A stretch of DNA of 64,000 nt from positions 62,001 to 126,000 of the forward strand of contig FQWG01000003.1 of assembly GCA_900129595.1 (NCBI GenBank), read 5' to 3'. Of this stretch, positions 18,376 through 27,139 are shown piece by piece. How positions within the stretch are numbered: position 1 is the first letter of the stretch; each line of letters begins with the position of its first letter. The stretch is from Flavobacterium frigidimaris (GTDB lineage Bacteria; Bacteroidota; Bacteroidia; Flavobacteriales; Flavobacteriaceae). Position numbers and translations under genes: made by a program. The notes under the pieces are model-generated. The model was given only the letters and a program-made list of their open reading frames with translations. It was not told where the DNA came from and ran no database searches.

Positions 18376-19470
18376 TTACACGTTGAAACGGAAATGCATT
18401 ACATCACCATCTTTTACGATATATTCTTTTCCTTCAACTTTGAATTTTCCTGCTTCTTTTGCTTTTGCTTCTGATCCGTATTGAACGTAATCTTCGTATG
18501 AAATAACTTCTGCACGAATAAATCCTTTTTCGAAATCTGTATGGATAACTCCGGCTGCTTGTGGCGCTGTTGAACCAATGTTGATGGTCCAGGCGCGAAC
18601 TTCTTTTACACCTGCTGTAAAATAAGTTTGTTGTTTTAATAATTTATAAGCGGCACGGATTAAAACTGATGCTCCCGGCTCTGTTAATCCCATATCTTCA
18701 AGGAAAACCTGACGCTCTTCGTAGCTTTCCAGTTCTGTAATATCTGCCTCTGCTCCTACTGAAAGGATGATTACTTCAGCATCTTCGTCTTTTACTAATT
18801 CACGAACCTGATCTACATATTTGTTTCCGTTTACGGCTGAATTTTCATCAACATTACAAACATATAATACTGGTTTTGCGGTAATCAACTGAAAAGATTC
18901 CATCAGAACTTCTTCGTCATTTCCTTGAGGTACAATAGTACGCGCTGATTTAGCCTGCAATAATGCCTCTCTGATTCGGTCTAAAAGTGCTTTTTCAGTT
19001 TGCGCTTCTTTGTTACCTGTTTTAGCGGCACGATTTACTTTTTCTAAACGTTTTTCAACCGTTTCCAAGTCTTTTAGCTGTAGCTCAATATCAATGGTTT
19101 CTTTGTCACGAATTGGATTTACATTTCCGTCTACGTGTACAATATTATCATTATCAAAACAACGCAATACGTGAATAATAGCATTACACTCTCTAATGTT
19201 TCCTAAAAATTGGTTTCCAAGACCTTCCCCTTTACTTGCTCCTTTTACCAAACCTGCGATATCAACAATATCAACTGTTGCCATTTGTACGCGCTCTGGT
19301 TTCACCAACTCTTCTAATTTGTTGATTCTTGGATCCGGAACGTTTACAACACCAATATTAGGTTCGATTGTACAAAACGGAAAGTTGGCACTTTGCGCTT
19401 TTGCATTAGATAAACAATTAAATAATGTTGATTTTCCAACATTTGGTAATCCTACAATTCCTGCTTTCAT
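18376..19470 (-). CDS. ychF: Ribosome-associated ATPase YchF (Obg family)
   Basis: A 364-residue P-loop protein of the Obg-related group that prefers ATP. G1 is GLPNVGKSTLFN at the N-terminus, the switch segment is ANFPFCTIEPNIGVV, and G3 is DIAGLVKGASKGEGLGNQFL. The G4 position reads NVDE instead of NKxD, which is the YchF mark of altered nucleotide preference. A coiled-coil insert spans about residues 130-190. The C-terminal TGS domain includes AWTINIGSTAPQAAGVIH and FEKGFIRAEVI. In other bacteria it binds ribosomes and affects stress responses. A TATATTTG box on minus (19634-19627), about 160 bases upstream of the ATG, may be its promoter, though the -33 partner is not clear. Confidence 0.95.
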   Translation of the reverse strand: MKAGIVGLPNVGKSTLFNCLSNAKAQSANFPFCTIEPNIGVVNVPDPRINKLEELVKPERVQMATVDIVDIAGLVKGASKGEGLGNQFLGNIRECNAIIHVLRCFDNDNIVHVDGNVNPIRDKETIDIELQLKDLETVEKRLEKVNRAAKTGNKEAQTEKALLDRIREALLQAKSARTIVPQGNDEEVLMESFQLITAKPVLYVCNVDENSAVNGNKYVDQVRELVKDEDAEVIILSVGAEADITELESYEERQVFLEDMGLTEPGASVLIRAAYKLLKQQTYFTAGVKEVRAWTINIGSTAPQAAGVIHTDFEKGFIRAEVISYEDYVQYGSEAKAKEAGKFKVEGKEYIVKDGDVMHFRFNV

Positions 19471-19809
19471 CTGTTGTTTCTATTTATTTTTTATTAGATC
19501 CTGATTCTCTCAGGTCTTATCACTATTACTTCTACCTTAATGTATAGGTCGTTACTTTAATGATTATAATTTATGTATCGATTTTTCGTTTCTGCCAAAA
19601 TGATATTTTTTGGCTTTAAAATTTTGCAAATATAAGATTTAATAGCTGGTAAGTGAAGTAAAAATGATGATTAATCTATTTTAAAATATCTCCTTTCAAA
19701 TACATCAAATATTTTAAAGAAAAAGAAGCTTTTAACAAACCAATTAAAACGGAAAAAATCCTTATTGCTGCAATTAGGATCTTTTTCATTTGTATCTGAG
19801 TTCTGAAAG
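19471..19809. other. Intergenic stretch with one hairpin terminator
   Basis: AT-rich spacer of 339 bases. The imperfect palindrome at 19752-19787 (GAAAAAATCCTTATTGC facing GCAATTAGGATCTTTTTC) is the likely terminator of the minus-strand gene ending at 19810. A possible ychF promoter box lies at 19627-19634. I see no gene. Confidence 0.6.
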
Positions 19810-20973
19810 TTACATCTTAAAATCTAACGCTTTTATAATGGCTTTTTCCTGATCTGTAGCTGTAAATCCTGAAATATCCCAGTAATTGGTTAGAATTTTA
19901 TTCTGTTTATTAAAAAGTGTTTTCTCCTTAAAAACATCACTTTCACGATAGGTGAAATTTTGTTTATTAAAATTGGTCGTGATAAAACTATTGCGAACCT
20001 GAATATTTTTGACTTTATCTTTTAAAATAAGATTATAAGCAATTTCTTCATTCGAATTTAACAGATAATAATCTTCGCCATCTAGTCTATAATCTACTTT
20101 TATAAATGATCTTGTAATATTTTTAGAACCAATTGCCGTTTTATCTGCTATTTTATCAAGGTTTTGCTGCGTCGTAGTAATAGTAAACTCTATAATTACT
20201 TTCTTTTCCGGATCGTAGATGATTTCAAAATCCTCCAATTCTTTTTTAGAAGTGTTTAATGGAGTAACTTTCATTATATAATAATTCTTATTATTAGGAT
20301 GTCCACTTATTATATAGTCATATTCTTTTTTCTTTTTCGAATCTAAAACAGGGTCAAAATAAGTGAGGTTCGAATAATTTTCCATGATATTATTCAAATT
20401 ATATCCTCTTAGATCCGTACTGACATCTGCCTCTAACAAACCATAAGATCGATTTTGCTCTACCAACAATGTTGTTGTATTTTTTTTCTCATGACCTGAA
20501 AACTGAAAATTCACAAGTCCGTCATTATAATAAGAGTATTGATTGTCTAACATAAAAAATTCTCTTACATAGACTTTCAAACGATAGGGAGACGAAAGTT
20601 TTTTTATCGAATGAGAAACAATTTTTTGTAATATTTTCTGCGGATTTTCCCTAGAGACAACAATTTCATCTAATTTATTGTTCTTATCCTTTAGATAAAC
20701 CACAAAGTCATTGTCTTTTAATGTTGTCCAGCGAAGCGTAATATGATCATAATCCATATCAGAAACCTGAACATTTGATGCGCCACTTAACACAAAACTT
20801 ACTTTACCCTCCTCATTAGTCAACAAAACTTGTTTTGTTTTCATAATAAGTACTGTTGCATTTTCGATGGGCAATTGGGTTTCTATATCTTTAACAATGA
20901 TAGAATATTCTGTATTTTGTGCCAAAATCCCAACGCTAAAAAACACAATAGGTAAAAGTAGTAATCTCTTCAT
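19810..20973 (-). CDS. Secreted carboxypeptidase-regulatory-like domain protein
   Basis: A 387-residue protein with a cleavable signal (MKRLLLLPIVFFSVGILAQ). Residues about 22-95 form a carboxypeptidase D regulatory-like (CarboxypepD_reg / TonB-associated) beta-sandwich: IIVKDIETQLPIENATVLI, LLTNEEGKVSFVLSG. The rest is a beta-rich region seen in many Bacteroidota outer-envelope proteins that pair this domain with a DUF-type C-terminus; it has no catalytic motif I recognise. It is probably periplasmic or outer-membrane associated. It is flanked by hairpins on both sides, so it is transcribed alone. Confidence 0.75.
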   Translation of the reverse strand: MKRLLLLPIVFFSVGILAQNTEYSIIVKDIETQLPIENATVLIMKTKQVLLTNEEGKVSFVLSGASNVQVSDMDYDHITLRWTTLKDNDFVVYLKDKNNKLDEIVVSRENPQKILQKIVSHSIKKLSSPYRLKVYVREFFMLDNQYSYYNDGLVNFQFSGHEKKNTTTLLVEQNRSYGLLEADVSTDLRGYNLNNIMENYSNLTYFDPVLDSKKKKEYDYIISGHPNNKNYYIMKVTPLNTSKKELEDFEIIYDPEKKVIIEFTITTTQQNLDKIADKTAIGSKNITRSFIKVDYRLDGEDYYLLNSNEEIAYNLILKDKVKNIQVRNSFITTNFNKQNFTYRESDVFKEKTLFNKQNKILTNYWDISGFTATDQEKAIIKALDFKM

Positions 20974-21062
20974 AGACAGTTATTAAATAAAAATTAATCA
21001 CTATAAAACTACAAATAAAACATTAAAAACCAATACAATACAAAAAAAAGTCAACGGCATAA

Positions 21063-21097
21063 AAAAAATCCTGAGCGTTGACTCAGGATTTTTTTCT
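21063..21097 (-). terminator. Terminator of the ferredoxin gene
   Basis: AAAAAATCCTGAG and CTCAGGATTTTTT pair around a six-base loop. The stem has U runs in both directions and lies 22 bases after the ferredoxin stop. Confidence 0.88.
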
Positions 21098-21118
21098 ATT
21101 TAAAACTTAAATAATATA

Positions 21119-21472
21119 TTATTCATCACCGTGCAAAAACGCCTGTCTGTTCAACAAGGTTTCTTCATCTTCTACGTGGTTATCATCTGGTACACAACAA
21201 TCAACAGGACATACTGCAGCACATTGAGGTTCATCGTGAAAACCTTTACATTCAGTACATTTTCCAGGAACAATATAATATACTTCGTCAGAAATTGGTG
21301 TTTGTGCATCATCAGCATCAACCTCAGTTCCGTCAGGTAAAATTATTTTTCCAGAAAGTCTTGTTCCGTCTTTATATCTCCAATCGTCAGCTCCTTCATA
21401 AATTGCTGTGTTTGGGCACTCTGGTTCACAAGCCCCACAGTTTATGCATTCGTCAGTTATAATTATTGCCAT
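21119..21472 (-). CDS. 2[4Fe-4S] ferredoxin
   Basis: A 117-residue electron carrier. The first cluster motif is [12 protein letters not shown] (residues 10-21). The second is atypical in having a long spacer, [21 protein letters not shown], the pattern of the ferredoxins that hold two 4Fe-4S clusters with an insertion in the second motif. An acidic insert between them (about 28-60) and an acidic C-terminus follow. It is cytosolic, probably a low-potential donor. Its promoter overlaps that of the divergent acyl-CoA reductase gene, which suggests shared control but does not prove an electron-transfer partnership. Confidence 0.92.
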   Translation of the reverse strand: MAIIITDECINCGACEPECPNTAIYEGADDWRYKDGTRLSGKIILPDGTEVDADDAQTPISDEVYYIVPGKCTECKGFHDEPQCAAVCPVDCCVPDDNHVEDEETLLNRQAFLHGDE

Positions 21473-21538
21473 CTTGTTCTTGGTTACATGTTAAAAGTTA
21501 AAGGCTTTGAGTTTAAAATGCCAAAGATTTCATTCTAC

Positions 21539-21570
21539 TTTGCCTTATAACGTAATATAGCTTATTTTTG
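21539..21570 (+). promoter_or_regulatory. Consensus promoter for the acyl-CoA reductase gene
   Basis: TTTG at 21539-21542, 20-base spacer, TATTTTTG at 21563-21570: a perfect match to the Bacteroidota housekeeping promoter. The predicted start is near 21577, 32 bases before the ATG. It overlaps the opposing promoter at 21573-21604. Confidence 0.6.
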
Positions 21571-21572
21571 TG

Positions 21573-21604
21573 CAAAATTACAATCAAAACAATTCATAAA
21601 CAAA
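21573..21604 (-). promoter_or_regulatory. Consensus promoter for the ferredoxin gene
   Basis: On the minus strand, TTTG at 21604-21601, 20-base spacer, TAATTTTG at 21580-21573. It faces the plus-strand promoter with only two bases between the -7 boxes. The predicted start is near 21566, leaving a leader of about 94 bases. Confidence 0.6.
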
Positions 21605-21608
21605 CATT

Positions 21609-22682
21609 ATGACATTAGAAACAAAAAAAAGTCTTTTTGTTGAATTAGGAAAATTTTTAAGTCAGTTTTCCGAAGGCAAATCCGTAAAGAAAACGGGCGT
21701 TTTACACAATGAAGCCTTTTTTGATGATTTTGAAAAACTAATACATTTATCTCAATCACACAACGGGTGGTATACACCTGAACAAGTGTACTTTGCAATA
21801 CAATCATGGGCAGAAGCACTAACCGAAGAAAACATTGACAAATGGATTTCTAAATATTCATTTGATGCTGCCGGAGAAGAAAAAAATCAAAAAAATGTAG
21901 CGCTAATCCTAGCCGGAAACATTCCTTTGGTTGGTTTTCACGATTTTTTATCGGTTTTAATTACAGGAAATAAAGCGTTAATAAAAACGTCATCCAACGA
22001 TCAGCATTTATTACCTTTTTTAGCCAAATATTTAATTTTCGCTGATGAAAGTTTAGAAAACGAGATCACTTTCGTAGAGGGTAAACTGGAAAATTTTGAC
22101 ACCGTAATTGCCACCGGAAGCAACAATACAGCCCGTTATTTTGAATACTACTTCAAAGACAAACCTTCGATTATCAGAAAAAACAGGAACTCAGTTGCCG
22201 TTTTAAACGGAAAAGAGTCCAAAGAAGATCTGGAAGCTTTAGGCGAGGATATCTTCAGGTATTTTGGTTTGGGATGCCGCAATGTTTCTAAACTTTTTGT
22301 TCCCAAAGACTATTCGTTTGTCGCTTTCTTTGAGGCTATTTTCAAATATCAGGACGTGATTCATTACGAGAAATACGCTAACAATTATGATTATAATAAA
22401 GCTGTTTTTTTAATGAGTAATTTCAAATTACTGGATAACGGTTTTTTAACTCTAAAAGAAGATTCAAGTTACGCCTCTCCTATTTCGAGTGTATTTTATG
22501 AATTCTACGAAAACATCGAAGATTTACAGACCCGCCTTGAAACTGATGCAGAACAAATTCAGTGTATAGTGAGCAACGATTTAATCACAAACAGCATTGC
22601 ATTTGGCCAAACTCAAAATCCTCAATTGTGGGATTATGCAGATAACGTAGATACTATAACGTTTTTGTTAACAACAAAGTAA
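21609..22682 (+). CDS. LuxC-like acyl-CoA reductase family protein
   Basis: A 357-residue protein of the aldehyde-dehydrogenase-like LuxC group, which reduces long-chain acyl-CoA or acyl-enzyme to aldehyde with NADPH. A nucleotide-binding-like segment is visible (ILAGNIPLVGFHDFLSVLIT), and the cysteine in FGLGCRNVSKLFVPKDY lies where the acylated Cys is expected. It is shorter than LuxC (about 480 residues) and no luxD or luxE is nearby, so bioluminescence is not implied. In Flavobacteriia this gene is regularly found upstream of serC, and here the gap is 93 bases. The true substrate is unknown. Confidence 0.8.
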   Translation: MTLETKKSLFVELGKFLSQFSEGKSVKKTGVLHNEAFFDDFEKLIHLSQSHNGWYTPEQVYFAIQSWAEALTEENIDKWISKYSFDAAGEEKNQKNVALILAGNIPLVGFHDFLSVLITGNKALIKTSSNDQHLLPFLAKYLIFADESLENEITFVEGKLENFDTVIATGSNNTARYFEYYFKDKPSIIRKNRNSVAVLNGKESKEDLEALGEDIFRYFGLGCRNVSKLFVPKDYSFVAFFEAIFKYQDVIHYEKYANNYDYNKAVFLMSNFKLLDNGFLTLKEDSSYASPISSVFYEFYENIEDLQTRLETDAEQIQCIVSNDLITNSIAFGQTQNPQLWDYADNVDTITFLLTTK

Positions 22683-22775
22683 AAAAATGTTTAATTATTT
22701 CGAATTATTTATCGCTTTTTCAGCTCCTATTGCCGAAATTTGCGTCTTTAAATTTTTGGACTATTAACAACAACC

Positions 22776-23846
22776 ATGAAAAAACACAACTACAGCGCAG
22801 GACCAAGTATCTTACCTCAAGAAGTTTTTGAAAAAGCATCAAAAGCTATATTAAATTTTAATGATTCAGGACTTTCTATTCTTGAAATCTCGCACCGAAG
22901 CAAAGATTTCGTTGCAGTTATGGATGAAGCTCGCTCCCTTGCTTTAGAGTTATTAGGACTTCAGGGAAAAGGATACCAAGCCTTATTTTTACAAGGTGGT
23001 GCCAGTACAGCATTCTTAATGGCTCCGTACAACTTGATGAAAGAAAACGGAAAAGCAGCTTATTTAGATTCAGGAACCTGGGCTACTGCAGCTATTAAAG
23101 AAGCAAAATATTTTGGAGAAACTGTTGTTGTAGCTTCTTCAAAAGAAGAAAATTACAACCATATTCCAAAAGGATACGAAATACCAAGTGATGCTGATTA
23201 TTTTCACTGTACAAGTAACAATACCATTTTTGGTACTCAAATGAAAGAATTCCCTGCAACTAACATTCCTGTTGTTTGCGATATGAGTTCTGATATTTTT
23301 TCACGCAATTTAGATTTCTCTAAATTTGACTTAATCTACGCCGGAGCTCAAAAAAATATGGGCCCTGCAGGAACTACTCTGGTAGTTGTTAAAGAAGATA
23401 TCTTAGAAAAAAGTGGAAGAACAATCCCAAGTATGTTAGACTATGCAAAACATATCAAAGCAGAAAGTATGTACAATACTCCACCTGTTTTTGCAGTGTA
23501 TGTTTCATTATTGACTTTACAATGGATCAAAGAAAAAGGCGGAATCGCTGCTGTTGAAAAATTAAACGACGCAAAAGCGGATTTACTTTATTCTGAAATC
23601 GACAGAAACCCATTATTCAAAGGTGCTGCAGCAGTTGAAGATCGTTCTAAAATGAATGTTACTTTCTTACTGAACAATGCTGATCATACAGCTGCGTTTG
23701 ATGCTTTATGGAAAGAAGCAGGAATTTCAGGATTGCCGGGACACCGTTCTGTTGGTGGTTACAGAGCCTCTATTTACAACGCTATGCCTATCGAAAGTGT
23801 TCAGGTTTTAGTTGATGTAATGAAAGCTTTGGAAGCTAAAGTTTAG
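22776..23846 (+). CDS. serC: Phosphoserine aminotransferase
   Basis: A PLP enzyme converting 3-phosphohydroxypyruvate and glutamate to O-phosphoserine and 2-oxoglutarate (serine and often pyridoxine synthesis). The 356-residue protein has the class V start NYSAGPSILPQEVF, LFLQGGASTAFLM for phosphate binding, DMSSDIFSR, and the PLP lysine in YAGAQKNMGPAGTTLVVV. GLPGHRSVGGYRASIYN is the C-terminal substrate-binding part. The length is normal. It lies between the acyl-CoA reductase gene and serA on the same strand, and a 139-base spacer with an inverted repeat separates it from serA. Confidence 0.96.
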   Translation: MKKHNYSAGPSILPQEVFEKASKAILNFNDSGLSILEISHRSKDFVAVMDEARSLALELLGLQGKGYQALFLQGGASTAFLMAPYNLMKENGKAAYLDSGTWATAAIKEAKYFGETVVVASSKEENYNHIPKGYEIPSDADYFHCTSNNTIFGTQMKEFPATNIPVVCDMSSDIFSRNLDFSKFDLIYAGAQKNMGPAGTTLVVVKEDILEKSGRTIPSMLDYAKHIKAESMYNTPPVFAVYVSLLTLQWIKEKGGIAAVEKLNDAKADLLYSEIDRNPLFKGAAAVEDRSKMNVTFLLNNADHTAAFDALWKEAGISGLPGHRSVGGYRASIYNAMPIESVQVLVDVMKALEAKV

Positions 23847-23854
23847 TTTTTTTC

Positions 23855-23967
23855 GGTTAATCGTTAATTTGTTTAACTGTTTAATCGTCAAAAAATGTTT
23901 CCTTTAAAATATCAAAAAAGAAAAATCAAATAGCTGGTTTATCGATTAAACAATTAAACGATTAACC
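23855..23967. repeat. Inverted repeat between serC and serA
   Basis: GGTTAATCGTTAATTTG... at 23855-23887 pairs with CGATTAAACAATTAAACG... at 23943-23967, apart from an eight-base insertion in the left arm. The AT-rich loop is about 55 bases. A similar GTTTAATCG core occurs in each arm. It could be a dispersed palindromic repeat or an intercistronic hairpin. Confidence 0.6.
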
Positions 23968-23985
23968 AAATAAACAATAAATACA

Positions 23986-24936
23986 ATGAAAGTATTAGCA
24001 AATGACGGAATTTCTAAAAGTGGAATTCTTGCCTTGGAAAAAGGTGGATTTGAAGTTATAACTACAAAAGTAGCTCAGGAACAAGTAGCTAATTTTGTAA
24101 ACGAAAATAATGTAGATGTAGTTTTAGTGCGTAGTGCAACTAAAGTTCGTAAAGATATTATTGATGCTTGCCCGGGACTTAAAATTATTGGCCGTGGTGG
24201 TGTTGGTATGGATAATATCGATGTTGATTATGCAAAAAGCAAAGGTATTCACGTAATTAATACACCTGCTTCATCATCAGAATCTGTTGCTGAATTGGTA
24301 TTTGGACACTTATTTTCTGGTGTTCGTTTTTTACATGATTCTAACAGAAACATGCCTCTTGAAGGGGATTCAAACTTTGACGGTTTGAAAAAAGCATACG
24401 CAAATGGAGTTGAATTAAGAGGTAAAACTCTTGGTATTGTTGGTATTGGCCGTATTGGTCAAGCTACTGCAAAAATGGCTCTTGGTTTAGGTATGAAAGT
24501 AATTGCTGCAGATAGTTTTATTCCGTCTGTAGATATTAAAGTGGAGTTTTTTGACGGTCAGTCAATCACAACTACAATCGTTTCTCAGTCATTAGAATCT
24601 TTATTCAAAGAAGCTGATTTCATCACATTACACGTTCCTGCTCAGGATGGTTACATCGTTGGTGAGAAAGAATTTGCAATCATGAAAGACGGTGTTGGAA
24701 TCGTAAACTGTGCACGTGGTGGGGTTATTGACGAAGTAGCACTGGTAAAAGCTTTAGATTCCGGAAAAGTTGCTTTTGCAGGTTTAGATGTTTTTGAAAG
24801 CGAACCAAAACCGGAAATGGCCATCTTAATGCACACTAAAATCTCTTTGACTCCGCACATTGGAGCTGCAACGGGAGAAGCACAAGACAGAATTGGTACT
24901 GAATTAGCATCACAAATTATTACTTTGTTGAGCTAA
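23986..24936 (+). CDS. serA: D-3-phosphoglycerate dehydrogenase (short form)
   Basis: Oxidises 3-phosphoglycerate to 3-phosphohydroxypyruvate with NAD, the first step of serine synthesis. The 316-residue protein has the substrate domain motif GRGGVGMDNIDVDYA, the Rossmann segment GIVGIGRIGQATAKMALGLG, the catalytic Arg in NCARGGVIDE (about residue 245), the Glu in VFESEPKPE and the His in LTPHIGAATGEAQDRIG. It lacks the C-terminal ACT domain that gives serine feedback in E. coli SerA, so allosteric control is likely absent or different. serB is not in the window. Confidence 0.9.
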   Translation: MKVLANDGISKSGILALEKGGFEVITTKVAQEQVANFVNENNVDVVLVRSATKVRKDIIDACPGLKIIGRGGVGMDNIDVDYAKSKGIHVINTPASSSESVAELVFGHLFSGVRFLHDSNRNMPLEGDSNFDGLKKAYANGVELRGKTLGIVGIGRIGQATAKMALGLGMKVIAADSFIPSVDIKVEFFDGQSITTTIVSQSLESLFKEADFITLHVPAQDGYIVGEKEFAIMKDGVGIVNCARGGVIDEVALVKALDSGKVAFAGLDVFESEPKPEMAILMHTKISLTPHIGAATGEAQDRIGTELASQIITLLS

Positions 24937-24959
24937 GTAAAAATAAATTAAAATCAATT

Positions 24960-25003
24960 AAAGGGATTTACTGCTTAGCTGTAGTAAATCCCTTTCTTTT
25001 TTA
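24960..25003 (+). terminator. Terminator after serA
   Basis: AAAGGGATTTACT and AGTAAATCCCTTT pair over a 10-base loop, followed by CTTTTTT. Confidence 0.9.
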
Positions 25004-25031
25004 TATTTTTGACGCATAACTAAATTATACT

Positions 25032-25391
25032 ATGAAAACGGATAAAAAAAGTTCTGGCCGTAAGCGGATTATTCTTTTTATACTATTTACTGCTGTAATT
25101 CTTTTACTCTGTACCTCTATATTTGGAAATATATTCATGCTTGTTATCGAGAAAGAATATTTTATTCCGAAACAATCATCAATTTTCACTTTTAGTGAAA
25201 CCGTTCAAAATGATGGCTCAAGTGATGTATGGAGATATGGCGAAGATTTTACCAATTATTATTTTAACTTAAGCACGTTTACTAATGAGGTTTTATTTTT
25301 TCCTAAAAAAAATATCCCGGATTGTCCCGGATTTAATCCTGAAGATATCACTACCTGGTGCGGGGTAAAAGCACCAAATACCAAATACTAA
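25032..25391 (+). CDS. Single-pass membrane protein, function unknown
   Basis: 119 residues: a basic N-terminus (MKTDKKSSGRKR), one hydrophobic helix (about 13-36, IILFILFTAVILLLCTSIFG), then a hydrophilic part that probably faces the periplasm and contains two cysteines (DCPGFNP and TTWCGVK), which may pair. No family is recognised. It stands alone after the serA terminator. A TATTTTTG box at 25004-25011 may be the promoter. Confidence 0.6.
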   Translation: MKTDKKSSGRKRIILFILFTAVILLLCTSIFGNIFMLVIEKEYFIPKQSSIFTFSETVQNDGSSDVWRYGEDFTNYYFNLSTFTNEVLFFPKKNIPDCPGFNPEDITTWCGVKAPNTKY

Positions 25392-25559
25392 CATCGGCTT
25401 TAATCTAAAAGCCATACCAATAAGCTTTTGAATAATTTGGTAAATGCATTGCGCTAATTAATTATAATTAAATCGTTTAGAGAGGATTTATTAATACTAT
25501 TTAATTAATTCCTTTCTTTTTTTGATTAAATTTGAGTTCTAATCTAAATTTTTTAAATT

Positions 25560-26123
25560 ATGTTTGAACAATTAACACAATTAGTACAGCAATACGGAGG
25601 CAACGCTGTTGTAAATAACGCTGCTGTCCCAAATGAGCATAATGAAGCTGTAATAAACGAGACAAGCACATCAATATTTGCAGGACTGCAAAAGATTGCT
25701 TCAGAAGGCGGAGGAGAACAATTAGCCGATTTATTTAGCGGAAAAACACCTATAGATAGTTCTAACCCTATTGTGCAACAAATAACACAGCAATTATCGG
25801 GAAATCTTGGTCAAAAATTTGGATTAAGCAGTGAGGCTTCCGCAGGTGTCGCTTCAGGGATGATTCCTCAGATTTTAAGTTCTTTAGTAAATAAAACAAA
25901 AGATCCGAATGAAAGCGGTTTTCAGCTTTCGGATATTATTAGTTCAATTACAGGAAATGGCGGACAAGCTTCGGGTATTATGGAAACTATTAATAAATAC
26001 GGAATGCAGTTTGGCTTAGACCAAAACAATGACGGAAAAGTAGATGTTGCCGATGTTCTGGTAGTTGCCAAAACCAAAGGTGGAATCGCAGGATTTATCG
26101 GAAAAATATTTGGCAGCAAATAA
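25560..26123 (+). CDS. DUF937-like protein with C-terminal calcium-loop motif
   Basis: A 187-residue soluble, glycine- and serine-rich helical protein resembling DUF937/YidB. The N-terminus MFEQLTQLVQQYGGNAVVNN and the repeats GEQLADLFSG, GLSSEASAGVASGMIPQIL and FQLSDIISSITG are typical. The C-terminal segment DQNNDGKVDVADVLVV looks like a dockerin/EF-hand calcium loop (D-x-N-x-D-G-x-V-D), followed by KTKGGIAGFIGKIFG, which could be amphipathic. There is no signal peptide. A TAAATTTG box at 25527-25534 is a candidate -7 element. The function is unknown. Confidence 0.75.
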   Translation: MFEQLTQLVQQYGGNAVVNNAAVPNEHNEAVINETSTSIFAGLQKIASEGGGEQLADLFSGKTPIDSSNPIVQQITQQLSGNLGQKFGLSSEASAGVASGMIPQILSSLVNKTKDPNESGFQLSDIISSITGNGGQASGIMETINKYGMQFGLDQNNDGKVDVADVLVVAKTKGGIAGFIGKIFGSK

Positions 26124-26181
26124 ACAACCAATAAAACACTAAGGTTCTGCACATTAAACCCAAAGACATAAATTATTACAG

Positions 26182-26211
26182 GCCGTTTACTTTAGTGTAA
26201 ATGGCTTTTTT
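26182..26211 (+). terminator. Terminator after the DUF937-like gene
   Basis: GCCGTTTAC and GTAAATGGC form a nine-base stem (with a G-T pair) around TTTAGT, followed by a T8 run. Confidence 0.85.
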
Positions 26212-26360
26212 TTAAATTAAAAACTAAAAATGGCAAGATTTTAGTATTTCAATTAGTTCAATAAGCTTAAATCTGCAATTCAAGGAATTACAAGGCTACT
26301 TTTAAACAGCAAAATAGTACGTTGATTTATCTGTAAATTAAAGTTTGAAATTAAAAAATC

Positions 26361-26798
26361 ATGAAAAAAATACTCTCCGCATTAGTTATCCTGCTTACTA
26401 TAGCAGCGTGTTCTACCTCTAAAAATACTGTTGCCGTAAACCCTTCAGATAAAACAAGTATTGCCGTAAATGATACCGTACGAATTGCAAATGATTCTTT
26501 AGAATATGAAGTAATTATTATAGACAATGGTTTTAGCACCTGGCTGGCTTCAACAGCACTTCCCCGAAATTACTATTCGTTGTCTTATCTTGAAAACAAA
26601 AATTATTTATACGTTACTGAATGGAACAATCGTGTTTTGCAACCACAAAGATATAGCCCGAATTTATACGAAATGACGATCGATTACAGACCAAATATTC
26701 ACTACGGATATGAAGTAAATTATTTGATTTATAATTATATGATTTATTTTCAAAATACATACAAACAAAAGCTGGCGGGGCATGTTCCTATAAGATAA
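26361..26798 (+). CDS. DUF6146-like lipoprotein
   Basis: A 145-residue lipoprotein. The signal MKKILSALVILLTIAACS has the lipobox IAAC with Cys at residue 17. The mature part has a serine/threonine-rich linker (18-45) and then a compact conserved-looking domain: YEVIIIDNGFSTWL, YVTEWNNRVLQPQRYSPNLY and INYGYEVNYLIYNYMIYFQN-like aromatic repeats. This pattern matches the DUF6146 family as I recall it. Its function is unknown. The downstream DUF6787-like gene begins 32 bases later and is likely co-transcribed. Confidence 0.78.
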   Translation: MKKILSALVILLTIAACSTSKNTVAVNPSDKTSIAVNDTVRIANDSLEYEVIIIDNGFSTWLASTALPRNYYSLSYLENKNYLYVTEWNNRVLQPQRYSPNLYEMTIDYRPNIHYGYEVNYLIYNYMIYFQNTYKQKLAGHVPIR

Positions 26799-26830
26799 TG
26801 TTCTTATATTTGTAATTATTGCAAATAAAA

Positions 26831-27139
26831 ATGAATAGATTAAAGAAACGTTGGGGAATTACCTCAAATCTACAAGCCATCATTATACTTGTTGTTTTTG
26901 CCATCACCGGATCGGCATCTGCATGGTTGTCTAAACCCTTTTGCGTTTTATTAGGTATCACCAAAGAAGATTTTGGCGGCTGGTTTACTTTAATCCGATT
27001 GTTGATTATTTTTCCTATCTATCAGGTTTTGCTGGTTACGATTGGAGCCATTTTTGGTCAGTTTCGATTCTTTTGGAATTTCGAAAAGAAAATGCTTAAA
27101 AATATGGGACTGGGATTTTTATTTAAAGATAAAAACTAG
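26831..27139 (+). CDS. DUF6787-like small membrane protein
   Basis: From the ATG at 26831 the protein has 102 residues (a TTG at 26819 in frame is less likely). It has two hydrophobic helices at about 13-33 (LQAIIILVVFAITGSASAWL) and 48-75 (WFTLIRLLIIFPIYQVLLVT), basic ends, and the conserved-looking segment FGQFRFFWNFEKKML, so both termini are probably cytosolic. It is similar to DUF6787 proteins of Flavobacteriia, with no known function. It follows the DUF6146-like lipoprotein gene and overlaps the convergent gene at 27136 by four bases. Confidence 0.75.
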   Translation: MNRLKKRWGITSNLQAIIILVVFAITGSASAWLSKPFCVLLGITKEDFGGWFTLIRLLIIFPIYQVLLVTIGAIFGQFRFFWNFEKKMLKNMGLGFLFKDKN

